Assembly: GCA_024402695.1 (NCBI GenBank)
Contig: JAKSTG010000012.1
Span: 16,211 to 80,210, forward strand
Source of the DNA: Treponema sp.
Lineage (GTDB): Bacteria; Spirochaetota; Spirochaetia; Treponematales; Treponemataceae
Direction of reading: 5' to 3'
DNA: 64,000 nucleotides
Shown: positions 44,901 to 53,767 of the stretch, one piece after another
Position numbering within the stretch: position 1 is the first letter of the stretch
How the letters are laid out: every line of letters begins with the position of its first letter
Made by a program: the position numbers and the translations under genes
Notes under the pieces: generated by a model
The model's database searches: none
Seen by the model: only the letters and a program-made list of their open reading frames with translations
Told to the model about the DNA's origin: nothing

Positions 44901-45124
44901 GGAAGAGTTACAAAAGAATCTTCCAGAACCGAAGAAATCTCCTGTTCAACATCTTCAGCCGATGCCCCGGGATAAATCGTATAGACAATGGCCTGAGGCA
45001 TAGAAATGTCAGTCATGAATTCCAAAGGCATTCCGCTTAAAGAGAAAAAGCCGAACACCGTCAGAACAATAAGACACATGGTGATGATTATAGGATGCTT
45101 TACGGAAAACTCAGAAAGCTTCAT
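41921..45124 (-). CDS. RND efflux pump permease (HAE1/AcrB type)
   Basis: A 1067-residue inner-membrane pump with the duplicated layout of twelve helices and two large periplasmic loops. Residues FIPSTDSGDF, typical of the start of the second half, are present. In the helix that carries the AcrB Asp-Asp proton relay, this protein reads GMVVDGSSV: one Asp is kept, the second is Gly. The helix that holds AcrB K940 reads VVNNGIILVDY, as in many HAE1 pumps. It exports hydrophobic compounds, or possibly envelope lipids, using proton or sodium force. Both ends overlap neighbouring genes by 4 bp (adaptor upstream, lipoprotein downstream). Confidence 0.92.
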   Translation of the reverse strand: MKLSEFSVKHPIIITMCLIVLTVFGFFSLSGMPLEFMTDISMPQAIVYTIYPGASAEDVEQEISSVLEDSFVTLPHFKKVDSASYTSISWVTITYADGVDPYEQLEELRNRVREIKNRLPDGISGEPVAVVGGITMLPIISFSVSAGKDQGRATRYINDELIPKLTRIDGVSSIDVEGEKELRMNIKLRTDDLVSKGISVTRVYQVLNYGNVNLPLGNADHEDRAIQVRYAGGFNSIDDVKNLPVGVADGTTVIRLSDVADVYLDYPEEEYHVTDGYNPLTIVNITKRNDGDTVRIVKQVKKVLQTEEINLGGAVKFHVISDDARQVTASLKTVVSSGIAGIVFAILVILLFLADWRATLTIGLSIPLCILFSFIGLKLFGISINLMSLSGLVISLGMVVDGSSVMLDQIYRYYKQRNPKTGEALYTVTGSIYKGWDEVALSIFASVATTMVVFIPIALLDGLIGMILHSVAITIIMAIGASFLVAVIIVPYLLKLLLKEGGPKLREKPRKFDLFMDKLEKSYRKILVWVIANKKSVLVSSVVLLVFSGFIALQLGIAFIPSTDSGDFYLSVDFPVGTRLEDTERKMKKAVELIYEKVPEVDNIVFYMGRSQNKGIMTMTAGECAYAHVILVPVSERKRDVHYISQMMQQVWSDALPDSKVSIENGGFDKLVGYVSGGGGYGLTLISEDLDLLYETASGIKEFLETDPDVITAKLDTDFDTSTMVIDMSQEYLSSLGLTSYEAGITSAILFQGLDAGRYREVSSGKRYDMKLFSDIADSNVTLDDIANVHIITDRGQNVSFANLADIYVEKSVSQINHSDRAKTITVSATLKTENTSGVSQRVNDYLAKNPLPDEVDSAAGGIMSLIGGMVTPMITAMLIAIFLVYTVMVIQFEKFKQPLLIMMTIPFCFIGVITGLLMFGSTMNLIAMLGLISLSGVVVNNGIILVDYVNQLRKERLIQIAMEKGSQDKDGEWHVDLSLEEENQLLLECVTDGSASRIKPILITTLTTLLGDIPMALARGEGSEIYAPMGQAICGGLLTSTVITLVLIPTLYYMAEKKKEKRRKSR

Positions 45125-46185
45125 TCAATTACCTTCACTTTCTGTCCGTCAAAAACCGAGTTCTGACCGTCAGTTATAAACCAGGAGTTTTTATATTCAT
45201 CAGGAACAATAAAATTTTTACCGTCGGTTATTACATCCTTCATTTCAAGGAACACTGCAGAACCGATGTCTTCATCATAAAGATAGCAGGAACCATCCAG
45301 TTTTCTTGTGGTTACCGGCATAACAAAAACATCCTCATGATTTGCATAGGAAGCCGTTACCTTAATGAACATTCCCGGACGGAATCTTTCCCCAGGTTCT
45401 TTAATGCCACATACAACCTGAAAGTTTTTGCTTTCAGCAGAAATATAAGGAGCCACATTTTCAATCACGGCCTCGCTGACAGCATCTTCATACATTCCTT
45501 TTATTCCAGGTCTTGTCACAGTAAGTCTGATCTCATCTTTACGGGTCACAAAAAGGTCAAAATATTTTTCAGGGACTTTAAGACGCACAACCAGGTCTTC
45601 CATATTTGCAAGAACTGCCAGAGGCTGGCTTGTAGCTCCAATAGAACCTTCCGCAGAATCTGCCATAAGAATGGTTCCCGAAACAGGAGCTTTTACTTCT
45701 GTATATTCCATCTGAAGTTTTGCCAGATCATACTGGGCTTTTGAAGCTTCATACTGGGCCTTTGCGGAATCATAATTCTGCTGGGTTGTAGCCCCGCTTT
45801 TATAAAGATTTTCTATACGGGTAAAAGTGGATTCATAACCATAATAGGCAGCCTGGGCCTGAAGAAACTGCTGACGGTAAGGCGCATCATCGATTTTTGC
45901 AAGGACTGTATCCTTCTCAACATAATCCCCGGCTTTATAAGGATATGAAATAATTGTTCCAGAAACAAAAGGAACCACAGGAATCATAGCTTTAGCTTCC
46001 ACATAACCTGAAATTGTGATGGCTTCAGAAACAGAGCCTTTCTCAGGTTTTGCAATGGTAACAGCGGGAACCGGGGCTACATAAGGAGCCGCCTTTTTCC
46101 GTGTCATAAGAAGAATTGTACATATAATAAAAACTAATGCCCCAAGAATGGACAAAATTAGTGTTTTTTTGGAGATTTTAAACAT
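45121..46185 (-). CDS. RND membrane fusion (adaptor) protein
   Basis: A 354-residue HlyD/AcrA-type periplasmic adaptor. One N-terminal membrane anchor (about 9-27), then lipoyl/biotinyl-like halves (SGTIISYPYKAGDYVEKDTVLAKID, about 75-99, and VKAPVSGTIL) around an alpha-helical hairpin rich in Ala, Gln and Tyr. The beta-barrel and membrane-proximal domains follow. It links the pump to TolC. It is the first gene of the nine-gene run; its promoter should lie in the 121 bp shared with leuS. Confidence 0.9.
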   Translation of the reverse strand: MFKISKKTLILSILGALVFIICTILLMTRKKAAPYVAPVPAVTIAKPEKGSVSEAITISGYVEAKAMIPVVPFVSGTIISYPYKAGDYVEKDTVLAKIDDAPYRQQFLQAQAAYYGYESTFTRIENLYKSGATTQQNYDSAKAQYEASKAQYDLAKLQMEYTEVKAPVSGTILMADSAEGSIGATSQPLAVLANMEDLVVRLKVPEKYFDLFVTRKDEIRLTVTRPGIKGMYEDAVSEAVIENVAPYISAESKNFQVVCGIKEPGERFRPGMFIKVTASYANHEDVFVMPVTTRKLDGSCYLYDEDIGSAVFLEMKDVITDGKNFIVPDEYKNSWFITDGQNSVFDGQKVKVIE

Positions 46186-46246
46186 ATCTTATTAAATTTA
46201 ATAATTTTGAAGGTGAAAATCAACAATATAATAAATCTTTATATAA

Positions 46247-46275
46247 TTGTAGAATTTTGGCAAAATCATTATACT
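46247..46275 (+). promoter_or_regulatory. leuS promoter
   Basis: TTGTAG (46247-46252), 17-bp spacer, TATACT (46270-46275), followed by a leader of about 25 nt that contains AGGAG before the ATG at 46307. Confidence 0.6.
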
Positions 46276-46306
46276 TTCTTCTATATTATTTACAGGAGTA
46301 CTTTTC

Positions 46307-48850
46307 ATGTACGATTTTAAAAATATTGAACCTAAATGGCAGAAATACTGGGCGGACAACAAAACCTTCCGCGTAACAGAGGACGAATCTATTCCGGCAG
46401 AAAAACGCCGCTATATTCTTGATATGTTCCCTTACCCTTCAGGAGCCGGACTTCACGTAGGTCACCCGGAAGGATATACAGCTACAGACATCTACTGCCG
46501 CTACCTTCGCATGAAAGGATACAATGTCCTGCATCCTATGGGATACGATGCTTTCGGTCTTCCTGCAGAAAACTATGCAATCAAAACAGGAACACATCCT
46601 TCAATCACAACAAACCAGAATATCGATAACTTCACACGTCAGATCAAGGCTCTCGGATTCTCTTATGACTGGGACCGCTGCATTTCTACATGTGAACCTG
46701 AATATTACAAATGGACTCAGTGGATTTTCCTTCAGCTCTACAAAAAAGGACTTGCTTACGAAGCAGAAACACCAATCAACTGGTGTCCTTCATGTCTCAC
46801 AGGTCTTGCCAACGAAGAAGTTAAAGAAGGCAAATGTGAACGCTGTGGTGCCATCGTAACACACAAAACAATCCGTCAGTGGATTCTTAAAATCACTGAA
46901 TACGCAGAACGTCTCCTTGAAGACTTGGACAGCCTTGACTGGCCAGAAAGCGTAAAACTCATGCAGAAAAACTGGATCGGTAAATCTTTCGGTGCAGAAG
47001 TTGATTTTGAAGTTGCTAAAGCAGACGGAACTGGAAGCGGAGAAAAACTGACAGTTTACACAACCCGCTGTGACACACTCTTTGGTGCAACCTACATGGT
47101 TGTGGCTCCAGAACATCCACTGGTTTCAAAAATCACAACTCCAGAACAGAAAGACGCAGTTGCCGCATATCTTGATGAAGCCGCTAAAAAATCTGACCTT
47201 CAGCGTACAGACCTGAACAAAGACAAGACTGGTGTATTCTCAGGAAGCTATGCTATCAACCCTGTAAATGGAACACTTATCCCAATCTGGATTGCAGACT
47301 ATGTTCTCATTTCTTACGGTACAGGTGCCATTATGGCCGTTCCTGCCCACGATGACCGTGACTGGGAATTCGCAAAGAAATTCAATCTGCCAATCATCGA
47401 AGTTCTCAAATCTGAAGTTGATGTTCAGACACAGGCTTGGACTCAGGACGGTGTTCATGTAAACTCAGGTTTCGTAGACGGACTGAATAAAAAAGACGCT
47501 ATTGCCAAAATGATTGAATTCCTTGAAGAAAAGAAAATCGGTAAGGCAACAGTAAACTACAAGCTCCGCGACTGGATCTTCAGCCGTCAGCGCTACTGGG
47601 GTGAACCAATTCCTCTCGTACACTGTGAAAAATGTGGAACAGTTGCAGTTCCAGAAGACCAGCTCCCAGTTGAACTTCCAAACGTAAAATCATACCAGCC
47701 AACAGGAACAGGTGAATCTCCACTGGCAGCCATTGAAGAATGGGTAAACTGCACATGTCCTGAATGTGACGGAAAAGCTAAACGCGAAACAAACACAATG
47801 CCTCAGTGGGGCGGAAGCTGCTGGTACTACCTGCGCTACCTGGATCCTAAAAACAACGAAAAGTTCTGTTCTGAAAAAGCTGAAAAATACTGGATGCCTG
47901 TAGACCTTTACGTTGGTGGTGCTGAACACGCCGTTCTCCACCTGCTCTACTCTCGTTTCTGGCACAAAGTTCTCTACGATTGCGGAGTTGTAACAACAAA
48001 AGAACCATTCCAGCGTCTTATCAACCAGGGACTTATCACATCATTTGCTTTCCAGAGAAAAAACAAGACTCTGGTTCCAACTGATGAAGTTTCAGAAAAA
48101 GACGGAAAATTCGTTGAAACAGCAACTGGTGAAGAAGTAGAACAGATCATCGCTAAGATGTCTAAATCTCTTAAGAACGTTATCAACCCAGATGACATGA
48201 TCAACCAGTACGGTGCAGACTCTGTTCGTATGTACGAAATGTTCATGGGACCTCTTACAATGAGTAAACCATGGAACACTCAGGGTATCATCGGTATCAA
48301 CCGATTCCTGGAAAAAGTTTGGGCTGTTGGAGAAAAACCACTCAACGACATCGACATTACAGGAAAACTTGATGACGAAAAACTGGTTGCCCTGCGCAAA
48401 ACTTTCGCTCAGACTGTTAAGAAGGTAACTTCAGACACAGACACACTGAACTTCAACACAGCTATCTCTCAGATGATGATCTTCATTAACGAGGCTTCAA
48501 AGATGGAAAGCCTGCCAAAAGCAATGTGGTCTGACTTCGTAAAGATGATATCAGTTTATGCTCCACATATGGGTGAAGAACTTTGGGAAAAGCTTGGCAA
48601 CACAAAAACAGTTGCTTACGAAAAGTGGCCTGAAATTTCTGAAGACTTCGCAAAAGACGACAAGAAAAAGATCATCGTTCAGGTAAACGGAAAAGTTCGC
48701 GACAACTTTGAAACAGAACCTGGAACAGCAGAAGATGTTCTTAAATCTACAGCTCTGGACCGTCCAAACGTTAAGAAATTCACAGACGGACACGAAGTTG
48801 TAAAAGTAATTGCAATCAAAGACAAGATCGTAAACATCGTAATCAAATAG
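46307..48850 (+). CDS. leuS: Leucyl-tRNA synthetase
   Basis: An 847-residue class I aminoacyl-tRNA synthetase. The HIGH motif is HVGH (50-53) and the KMSKS motif is intact (about 617-621). The zinc-binding Cys sets (CPSC/CERC near 164-184) and the editing domain (about 230-400, with [12 protein letters not shown]) are in order, followed by the anticodon-binding domain. Normal length and motif content. AGGAG precedes the ATG; a strong terminator follows. Confidence 0.98.
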   Translation: MYDFKNIEPKWQKYWADNKTFRVTEDESIPAEKRRYILDMFPYPSGAGLHVGHPEGYTATDIYCRYLRMKGYNVLHPMGYDAFGLPAENYAIKTGTHPSITTNQNIDNFTRQIKALGFSYDWDRCISTCEPEYYKWTQWIFLQLYKKGLAYEAETPINWCPSCLTGLANEEVKEGKCERCGAIVTHKTIRQWILKITEYAERLLEDLDSLDWPESVKLMQKNWIGKSFGAEVDFEVAKADGTGSGEKLTVYTTRCDTLFGATYMVVAPEHPLVSKITTPEQKDAVAAYLDEAAKKSDLQRTDLNKDKTGVFSGSYAINPVNGTLIPIWIADYVLISYGTGAIMAVPAHDDRDWEFAKKFNLPIIEVLKSEVDVQTQAWTQDGVHVNSGFVDGLNKKDAIAKMIEFLEEKKIGKATVNYKLRDWIFSRQRYWGEPIPLVHCEKCGTVAVPEDQLPVELPNVKSYQPTGTGESPLAAIEEWVNCTCPECDGKAKRETNTMPQWGGSCWYYLRYLDPKNNEKFCSEKAEKYWMPVDLYVGGAEHAVLHLLYSRFWHKVLYDCGVVTTKEPFQRLINQGLITSFAFQRKNKTLVPTDEVSEKDGKFVETATGEEVEQIIAKMSKSLKNVINPDDMINQYGADSVRMYEMFMGPLTMSKPWNTQGIIGINRFLEKVWAVGEKPLNDIDITGKLDDEKLVALRKTFAQTVKKVTSDTDTLNFNTAISQMMIFINEASKMESLPKAMWSDFVKMISVYAPHMGEELWEKLGNTKTVAYEKWPEISEDFAKDDKKKIIVQVNGKVRDNFETEPGTAEDVLKSTALDRPNVKKFTDGHEVVKVIAIKDKIVNIVIK

Positions 48851-48868
48851 AATTACCTGTTAAAAACG

Positions 48869-48895
48869 AAAGGGTCCGGAAATGGACCCTTTTTT
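48869..48895 (+). terminator. Rho-independent terminator after leuS
   Basis: Stem AAAGGGTCC / GGACCCTTT (48869-48877 and 48884-48892) with a 6-nt loop and six T starting at the stem end. Confidence 0.9.
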
Positions 48896-48963
48896 GTTTT
48901 AACCTGCAAATGTGATTTTCGATGGAAAAAGATTATTACTCGTCGAAAGAACATGAACCGTAA

Positions 48964-50334
48964 TCAACCGAACATGTTAATCTTTTTAAGCACCATAACA
49001 AGCTGATCTTTTTCTATGAAGTCGATTGGACGACCATCAATAAACTTGTGTGCGCTTTCCGAGAACTTACCCATTGAAACACAGTAACCGCGGTCCCCTT
49101 TCATATCGCGAACCTTTGAATGGAATTCGCGGACATTCAGATCCCCGATAACTGAGTTCGTTCTGTAGAAACGGAAAAGTTCCTTTGTTTCCATTTTTGC
49201 CGAAATTACAGTACATAAAATTTCAACGCTTTCTGACTGAACCGAAACATCTTCAACCTTAACTGTAGTCTGGTTTGGATAATAAGCATTTATAAACTTA
49301 CGGCAAAGTGCAATAAAATCACTTGTTCCCGAAAGAAGATATGTCTGAAGGTTTGAGTTCTGATTCAGTTCTGAGTATCTTGCAACCAGGGCATCAACAT
49401 CCTTATATCCAGGGTGAGCAGTCTGAATCTGGCGCAACAGTGTAAGTCCTTTAGGAATTGCCTTTGTAGCGATATAACACTGTGAACAGCGGTATTTGAT
49501 CTGCATCAGTTCCTTTTCAGGAATCTCAGGAAGTTTCATACCGATTTCATAATCCTGAATCGCCAGTTCGTAGTTCTTAGCCTTTTCGTGGATTCTACCC
49601 GCTTCAATACAAGATCTTGGACCGAAAACAGGATCCGGACGAAGATGCATGAAAATCTTAAGAGATTTTTCGCCCATTCCGATTTCTGTCATGCTGACAG
49701 CAATGTTGAACATAACTTCTTTATTGTCCGGCTGAACATCAAGAACTTTTTTAAGGTAAGGAAGACATTCTCTGTATTTATTGCATTTGAAGAAAGAAAA
49801 TCCCAGTGGTTCAAGAACACCTATTTCCATAGGATTAATTTCATGGGCTCTCTTAAGACAAAGAATTGATTTATCAAAGACATTATTCTTATAGAAAGAA
49901 TAACCAAGGTAATAAGCGGCTTCGAAACTTTCAGGAACTTTCTTCAGGGCAAAAGACAGAGACACGATTGCCTCTTCAAATTTTCCGAGGTAGAAAGCTG
50001 CAATTCCTGATCTGAGGGCTGCCTGAACATTGTTTACTTCAACATGGGCTGCGGCAATATCAAAAAGTGTCTTGTAGATATGCCAGGTCTTTTCCCAGTT
50101 TTTTTCATTGAAGTAAACATCACCCAAGGCTGTAAGTGCCTGAACATTATGAGGATCGTGTGTAAGTTTTTTTTCAGCATCCTTGATGATGCTGCTTCTG
50201 GACTTACGTGTTGTTTTTTCCTGACCTTTTCCTTCGTACTTCTTACCAGTCACAGATTTAACCATCATGATCACAATGATTAAGACTGAGACTGAAATTA
50301 TCATAACCAAAATCGGAATAAGCATTGATCCCAT
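48964..50334 (-). CDS. Membrane-anchored TPR protein with degenerate Mrr-like domain
   Basis: A 456-residue protein with one N-terminal membrane helix (about 5-26), about six TPR repeats (about 50-310; for example VQALTALGDVYF and FEAAYYLGYSFY), and a C-terminal domain (about 365-456). That domain contains IGDLNVREFHSKVRDMKGDRG and GRPIDFIEKDQLV, which resemble the second half of Mrr-type restriction nucleases. The catalytic E-x-K position appears replaced (LFRFYR), so it is probably a non-catalytic binding module. The organisation is of spirochaete type; a role in a flagellar or envelope scaffold is possible. The aminotransferase gene lies 26 bp away on the same strand. Confidence 0.75.
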   Translation of the reverse strand: MGSMLIPILVMIISVSVLIIVIMMVKSVTGKKYEGKGQEKTTRKSRSSIIKDAEKKLTHDPHNVQALTALGDVYFNEKNWEKTWHIYKTLFDIAAAHVEVNNVQAALRSGIAAFYLGKFEEAIVSLSFALKKVPESFEAAYYLGYSFYKNNVFDKSILCLKRAHEINPMEIGVLEPLGFSFFKCNKYRECLPYLKKVLDVQPDNKEVMFNIAVSMTEIGMGEKSLKIFMHLRPDPVFGPRSCIEAGRIHEKAKNYELAIQDYEIGMKLPEIPEKELMQIKYRCSQCYIATKAIPKGLTLLRQIQTAHPGYKDVDALVARYSELNQNSNLQTYLLSGTSDFIALCRKFINAYYPNQTTVKVEDVSVQSESVEILCTVISAKMETKELFRFYRTNSVIGDLNVREFHSKVRDMKGDRGYCVSMGKFSESAHKFIDGRPIDFIEKDQLVMVLKKINMFG

Positions 50335-50360
50335 AAATCACCTTTTCAAAGCCTGTAAAG

Positions 50361-51530
50361 TTAGTTTTTAAGTTCGTTTACAAACTGCTCGATTCTTTCG
50401 AGCGCAATTTTGATTTTCTCTACCGATGTAGCGTAACAACAGCGGATATGTCCTTCACCACCTGCACCAAAAACACTTCCTGGTACTACAGCTACATTAT
50501 ATTTCTGAAACAGCTGTGTGGCAAATTCTTCGCTGGATAGTCCTGTCGAAGTAATATCAGGGAACATGTAGAATGCACCCTTTGGCTCTGGAACTGGAAG
50601 TCCCATTTCGTTGAAAGCTTTTACCATCAGGTTACGGCGCTGCTGATAGCTTACACGCATTTTTTCAACTTCTTCCCAGCCATTTCTGAGTCCTTCGCAG
50701 GCTGCATACTGACTGAAGATTGGGGCACAAATTGTATTGTAACCGTGAAGTTTTACAATCTGAGAAAGAAGTTCACTTGGAGCGGCAATGTAACCGATTC
50801 GCCAACCTGTCATGGCGAAAGATTTTGAGAATCCGTTAAGGATGATTGTATAATCCTTCATTCCAGGGAAGCTTCCGATTGAAACATGTTTCTCGCCGTC
50901 GTAAGCAAGTTCACAGTAAATTTCATCACTGATACACCAGATCTGGTGCTTTTTAACAACTTCCGCAATCTTTTCCAGTTCAGAAGCAGGAATCATTGTT
51001 CCGGTTGGATTGTTTGGAGAACAGATCATTACAGCTTTTGTTTTTGGTGTACAAAGTTTTTCAATCTGTTCTGCTGTAGGATAGAATCCGTTTTCACTTG
51101 TATCAAGAGGAATAACCTTTACGTGGCACAGTTCAGCAAGAGGAACGTAGTTTACGTAACATGGCTGAGATACAATGATTTCATCTCCTTCATTAAGGAT
51201 TGCACGAAGAACAGCATCAACCCCTTCAGAAGCACCTACAGTAATAAGCACTTCATTCTGAGGATTGTAAGACATATTGTAAGATGCCATGTATTTAGAG
51301 ATTTCTTCTCTAAGTTCAATCAACCCCCAGTTTGAAGTATATGATGTATGTCCTTTTTCGATGTGATAGAAAGCTTCTTCACGGATGCACCAAGGTGTCG
51401 GAAAATCAGGTTCCCCTACCGAAAGACTGATAACATCATCATGTCCGATAAGCATTTCGAAAAATTTACGGATTCCACTTGGCGGGATATCCATCATTGA
51501 TTTACTAAGTCTGTCTTCTCTTGTATTCAT
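50361..51530 (-). CDS. PLP-dependent class I/II aminotransferase
   Basis: A 389-residue fold-type I aminotransferase. Key segments: SLSVGEPDFPTP, the NPTG loop (SPNNPTGT), the PLP lysine in NGFSKSFAMTGWRIGY and the C-terminal Arg in HIRCCYA. It could transfer amino groups from aspartate, aromatic or branched amino acids. The start at 51530 follows the Lrp-type gene after 1 bp, with GGAG inside that gene's end, so the two are coupled. An Lrp-type regulator beside it suggests amino-acid-responsive control. Confidence 0.88.
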   Translation of the reverse strand: MNTREDRLSKSMMDIPPSGIRKFFEMLIGHDDVISLSVGEPDFPTPWCIREEAFYHIEKGHTSYTSNWGLIELREEISKYMASYNMSYNPQNEVLITVGASEGVDAVLRAILNEGDEIIVSQPCYVNYVPLAELCHVKVIPLDTSENGFYPTAEQIEKLCTPKTKAVMICSPNNPTGTMIPASELEKIAEVVKKHQIWCISDEIYCELAYDGEKHVSIGSFPGMKDYTIILNGFSKSFAMTGWRIGYIAAPSELLSQIVKLHGYNTICAPIFSQYAACEGLRNGWEEVEKMRVSYQQRRNLMVKAFNEMGLPVPEPKGAFYMFPDITSTGLSSEEFATQLFQKYNVAVVPGSVFGAGGEGHIRCCYATSVEKIKIALERIEQFVNELKN

Positions 51531-51531
51531 T

Positions 51532-52017
51532 TTATGCCATTGCTCCTTCGCGGCGGTCTTTGTCTTCTTCGATATAAACAATATCGTTTTCTTTGTAAGT
51601 TCTCATAATGAAATGAGTTGCTGTTCCACGAACCCCCTGCAGGGTCGCCAGCTTACGCGCTACGAAGTCACAAATACTCTGGAAAGTTTCACCTTCAATT
51701 ACAACTTTAAGGTCATAGTTTGCACCACTCATAAGGTAAAGTGAGCGAACCTGTGGAAAACGGTAAATGCGGTCTACAACTGCTTCAAAACCTCTTTCCC
51801 TTTCAGGTGTAACCTGAAGTTCAACTTCGGCACAAACCTTTCTGTCTGAACCGAATTTTTCAGGATTAACTACTGTTACATATTTAAGAATAGTGCCGTT
51901 AGCCTCAAGTTCCTTGATTATAGTTCTAACTTCTTCCGGTGTTTTTTTTGTCATTGAAGAAATGTCTTCAACTGAAAGTCTTGCATTCTGTTTTAAGAGT
52001 TCAAGGATTTCGTCCAT
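51532..52017 (-). CDS. Lrp/AsnC-family transcriptional regulator
   Basis: A 161-residue regulator: N-terminal winged helix-turn-helix (about 1-50, LKQNARLSVEDISSM) and a C-terminal RAM effector domain (about 65-145). It binds an amino acid and controls metabolic genes. The aminotransferase gene follows after 1 bp and is the likely target. The 59-bp gap upstream holds the rny terminator. Confidence 0.9.
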   Translation of the reverse strand: MDEILELLKQNARLSVEDISSMTKKTPEEVRTIIKELEANGTILKYVTVVNPEKFGSDRKVCAEVELQVTPERERGFEAVVDRIYRFPQVRSLYLMSGANYDLKVVIEGETFQSICDFVARKLATLQGVRGTATHFIMRTYKENDIVYIEEDKDRREGAMA

Positions 52018-52043
52018 TTTTATCTTCCTGTTTATATTAAAGT

Positions 52044-52072
52044 AAAAAAGCCCTCACTTCCGTGAGAGCTTT
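52044..52072 (-). terminator. Rho-independent terminator after rny
   Basis: On the minus strand a 9-bp stem with one G-U pair (AGCTCTCAC / GTGAGGGCT) has a 4-nt loop and six T afterwards. Confidence 0.88.
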
Positions 52073-52076
52073 TTGT

Positions 52077-53609
52077 TTATCTTGCGTATTCTACAATTCG
52101 TGTCTCGCGGATCATAGTAAGACGGATACGACCAGGATACTGCAGATCAGTTTCAATCTGTTTTGCAATACTTCTAGCCAGTTCCTTAACCTCACTGTCC
52201 GGCACTTTCTCGTTGTTTACAAGAATACGAAGCTCTCGTCCAGCCTGGATGGCATACGCCTTTTCTACTCCCGGGAACTTTTCTGCAATAGCTTCCAGGT
52301 TTTCCAGACGTTTTACATAGTTGTCAATTGTTTCGCGACGCGCACCAGGGCGGGCCGCAGAAATCGCGTCGGCAATCTGAACGATAATCGCTTCGAGTGT
52401 ATTTGCTTCCACGTCGTTATGGTGAGCAGCAATGGCATTAACAACACGGGCATCTTCTCCCATTTTGCGGGCCATTTCAGCACCAACTTCTGCGTGGTTC
52501 TGGTCCGAATCGTTTTCTGCACCTTTACCGATGTCATGAAGAACAGCGGCACGTTTTGCCAGTTCTCTGTTTACACCGATTTCTGCAGCGATCATTGAAG
52601 CAGCCATAGCTACTTCTTTTGAGTGAACAAGAACGTTCTGACCGTAACTTGTACGGAAATAAAGACGTCCAAGAGCTCTAACCCCTTCAGTACTCATATT
52701 GTGAATACCAAGGTCAAAGAGTGTCTTTTCACCTTCTTCATAAATCTTGTTCTGAATTTCGTGTGTAACCTTCTGAACGATTTCTTCGATACGTGTTGGA
52801 TGAATACGTCCGTCAGAAATAAGGCGTTCAAGAGATTCTTTTGCGATTTCCTTGCGTACAGGGTCAAAACATGAAATAACAACGGCTTCAGGAGTATCAT
52901 CAATGATGATATCTACACCGGTAAGAGTTTCCAGTGTACGAATATTGCGTCCTTCACGTCCGATAATACGACCTTTCATTTCATCACTTGGGAGTGAAAC
53001 TGTAGCAACAGTAATATCACTGGTTGTTTCCGGAGCAATTCTCTGAATTGTTGTAATCAGTACATCTTTTGCTTTCTTTTCGGCAGTAAGCTGAGCTTCC
53101 TGCTCGATTTTGTTGATAAGAACCTGTGCGTCATGGCGAGCTTCATTTTCAAGATTCTTGATAATGAGTTCTTTTGCTTCTGCCTGTGACATTCCGGAAA
53201 TTCTTTCCAGTTCCGAACGATACTGTTCTTCCTGTTTTGAAAGAAGTTCTTCTTTTTTTACAAGCTCTGCTTCTTTTGTCTGAATTTCTTTGTCTTTTTT
53301 ATCGAATTCAGCTGCACGCTGATCAAGAAGCTCTTCCTTCTTGTTTACACGTGCTTCAAAGCGCTGTACTTCAGCGCGGCGTTCACGGTTCTCACGCTCC
53401 TGCTGGTTTCGTTCACGAATGAGCTCATCTTTTGCATTAAGCAATATTTCTTTTTTCTGTGCTTCAGCTTCCTTGATAGCATCCTGAGTAAGGCGTCTTG
53501 CCTTCTGTTCTGAAGCAGTTAATTGAAATCTGGCGTACAGCCAGCGAATAATCCATCCAAGAACAAGTCCACCAACAGGGAGAACTACGTATAATACCCA
53601 ATTTGGCAT
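52077..53609 (-). CDS. rny: Ribonuclease Y
   Basis: A 510-residue membrane-anchored endoribonuclease that starts mRNA decay. Order: N-terminal membrane helix (about 5-22), long charged coiled coil (about 30-190, many Glu/Lys/Arg), KH RNA-binding domain (GRIIGREGRNIRTLE near 215) and HD domain with VLHDIGKG. It is the right length for the family. The start at 53609 is chosen because GGAG lies 7 nt upstream; an ATG four codons earlier has none. It ends just before a strong terminator. Confidence 0.96.
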   Translation of the reverse strand: MPNWVLYVVLPVGGLVLGWIIRWLYARFQLTASEQKARRLTQDAIKEAEAQKKEILLNAKDELIRERNQQERENRERRAEVQRFEARVNKKEELLDQRAAEFDKKDKEIQTKEAELVKKEELLSKQEEQYRSELERISGMSQAEAKELIIKNLENEARHDAQVLINKIEQEAQLTAEKKAKDVLITTIQRIAPETTSDITVATVSLPSDEMKGRIIGREGRNIRTLETLTGVDIIIDDTPEAVVISCFDPVRKEIAKESLERLISDGRIHPTRIEEIVQKVTHEIQNKIYEEGEKTLFDLGIHNMSTEGVRALGRLYFRTSYGQNVLVHSKEVAMAASMIAAEIGVNRELAKRAAVLHDIGKGAENDSDQNHAEVGAEMARKMGEDARVVNAIAAHHNDVEANTLEAIIVQIADAISAARPGARRETIDNYVKRLENLEAIAEKFPGVEKAYAIQAGRELRILVNNEKVPDSEVKELARSIAKQIETDLQYPGRIRLTMIRETRIVEYAR

Positions 53610-53731
53610 ACTTTTCTCCATGTATAACGTTTTTTTTTAAAACATTTAGAAATGTTCACCCTAATTTTAACACACAAAATGATATTATACAACTCTAATA
53701 TTAAATATCTCCATAATATATAGAATAATTC

Positions 53732-53760
53732 TTGAAGTAACCAACTTTTTAACTTAATAT
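53732..53760 (+). promoter_or_regulatory. Leaderless-type promoter of the 53768 gene
   Basis: TTGAAG (53732-53737), 17-bp spacer, TAATAT (53755-53760), then 7 nt to the ATG at 53768; no Shine-Dalgarno. Confidence 0.55.
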
Positions 53761-53767
53761 ATATTTT

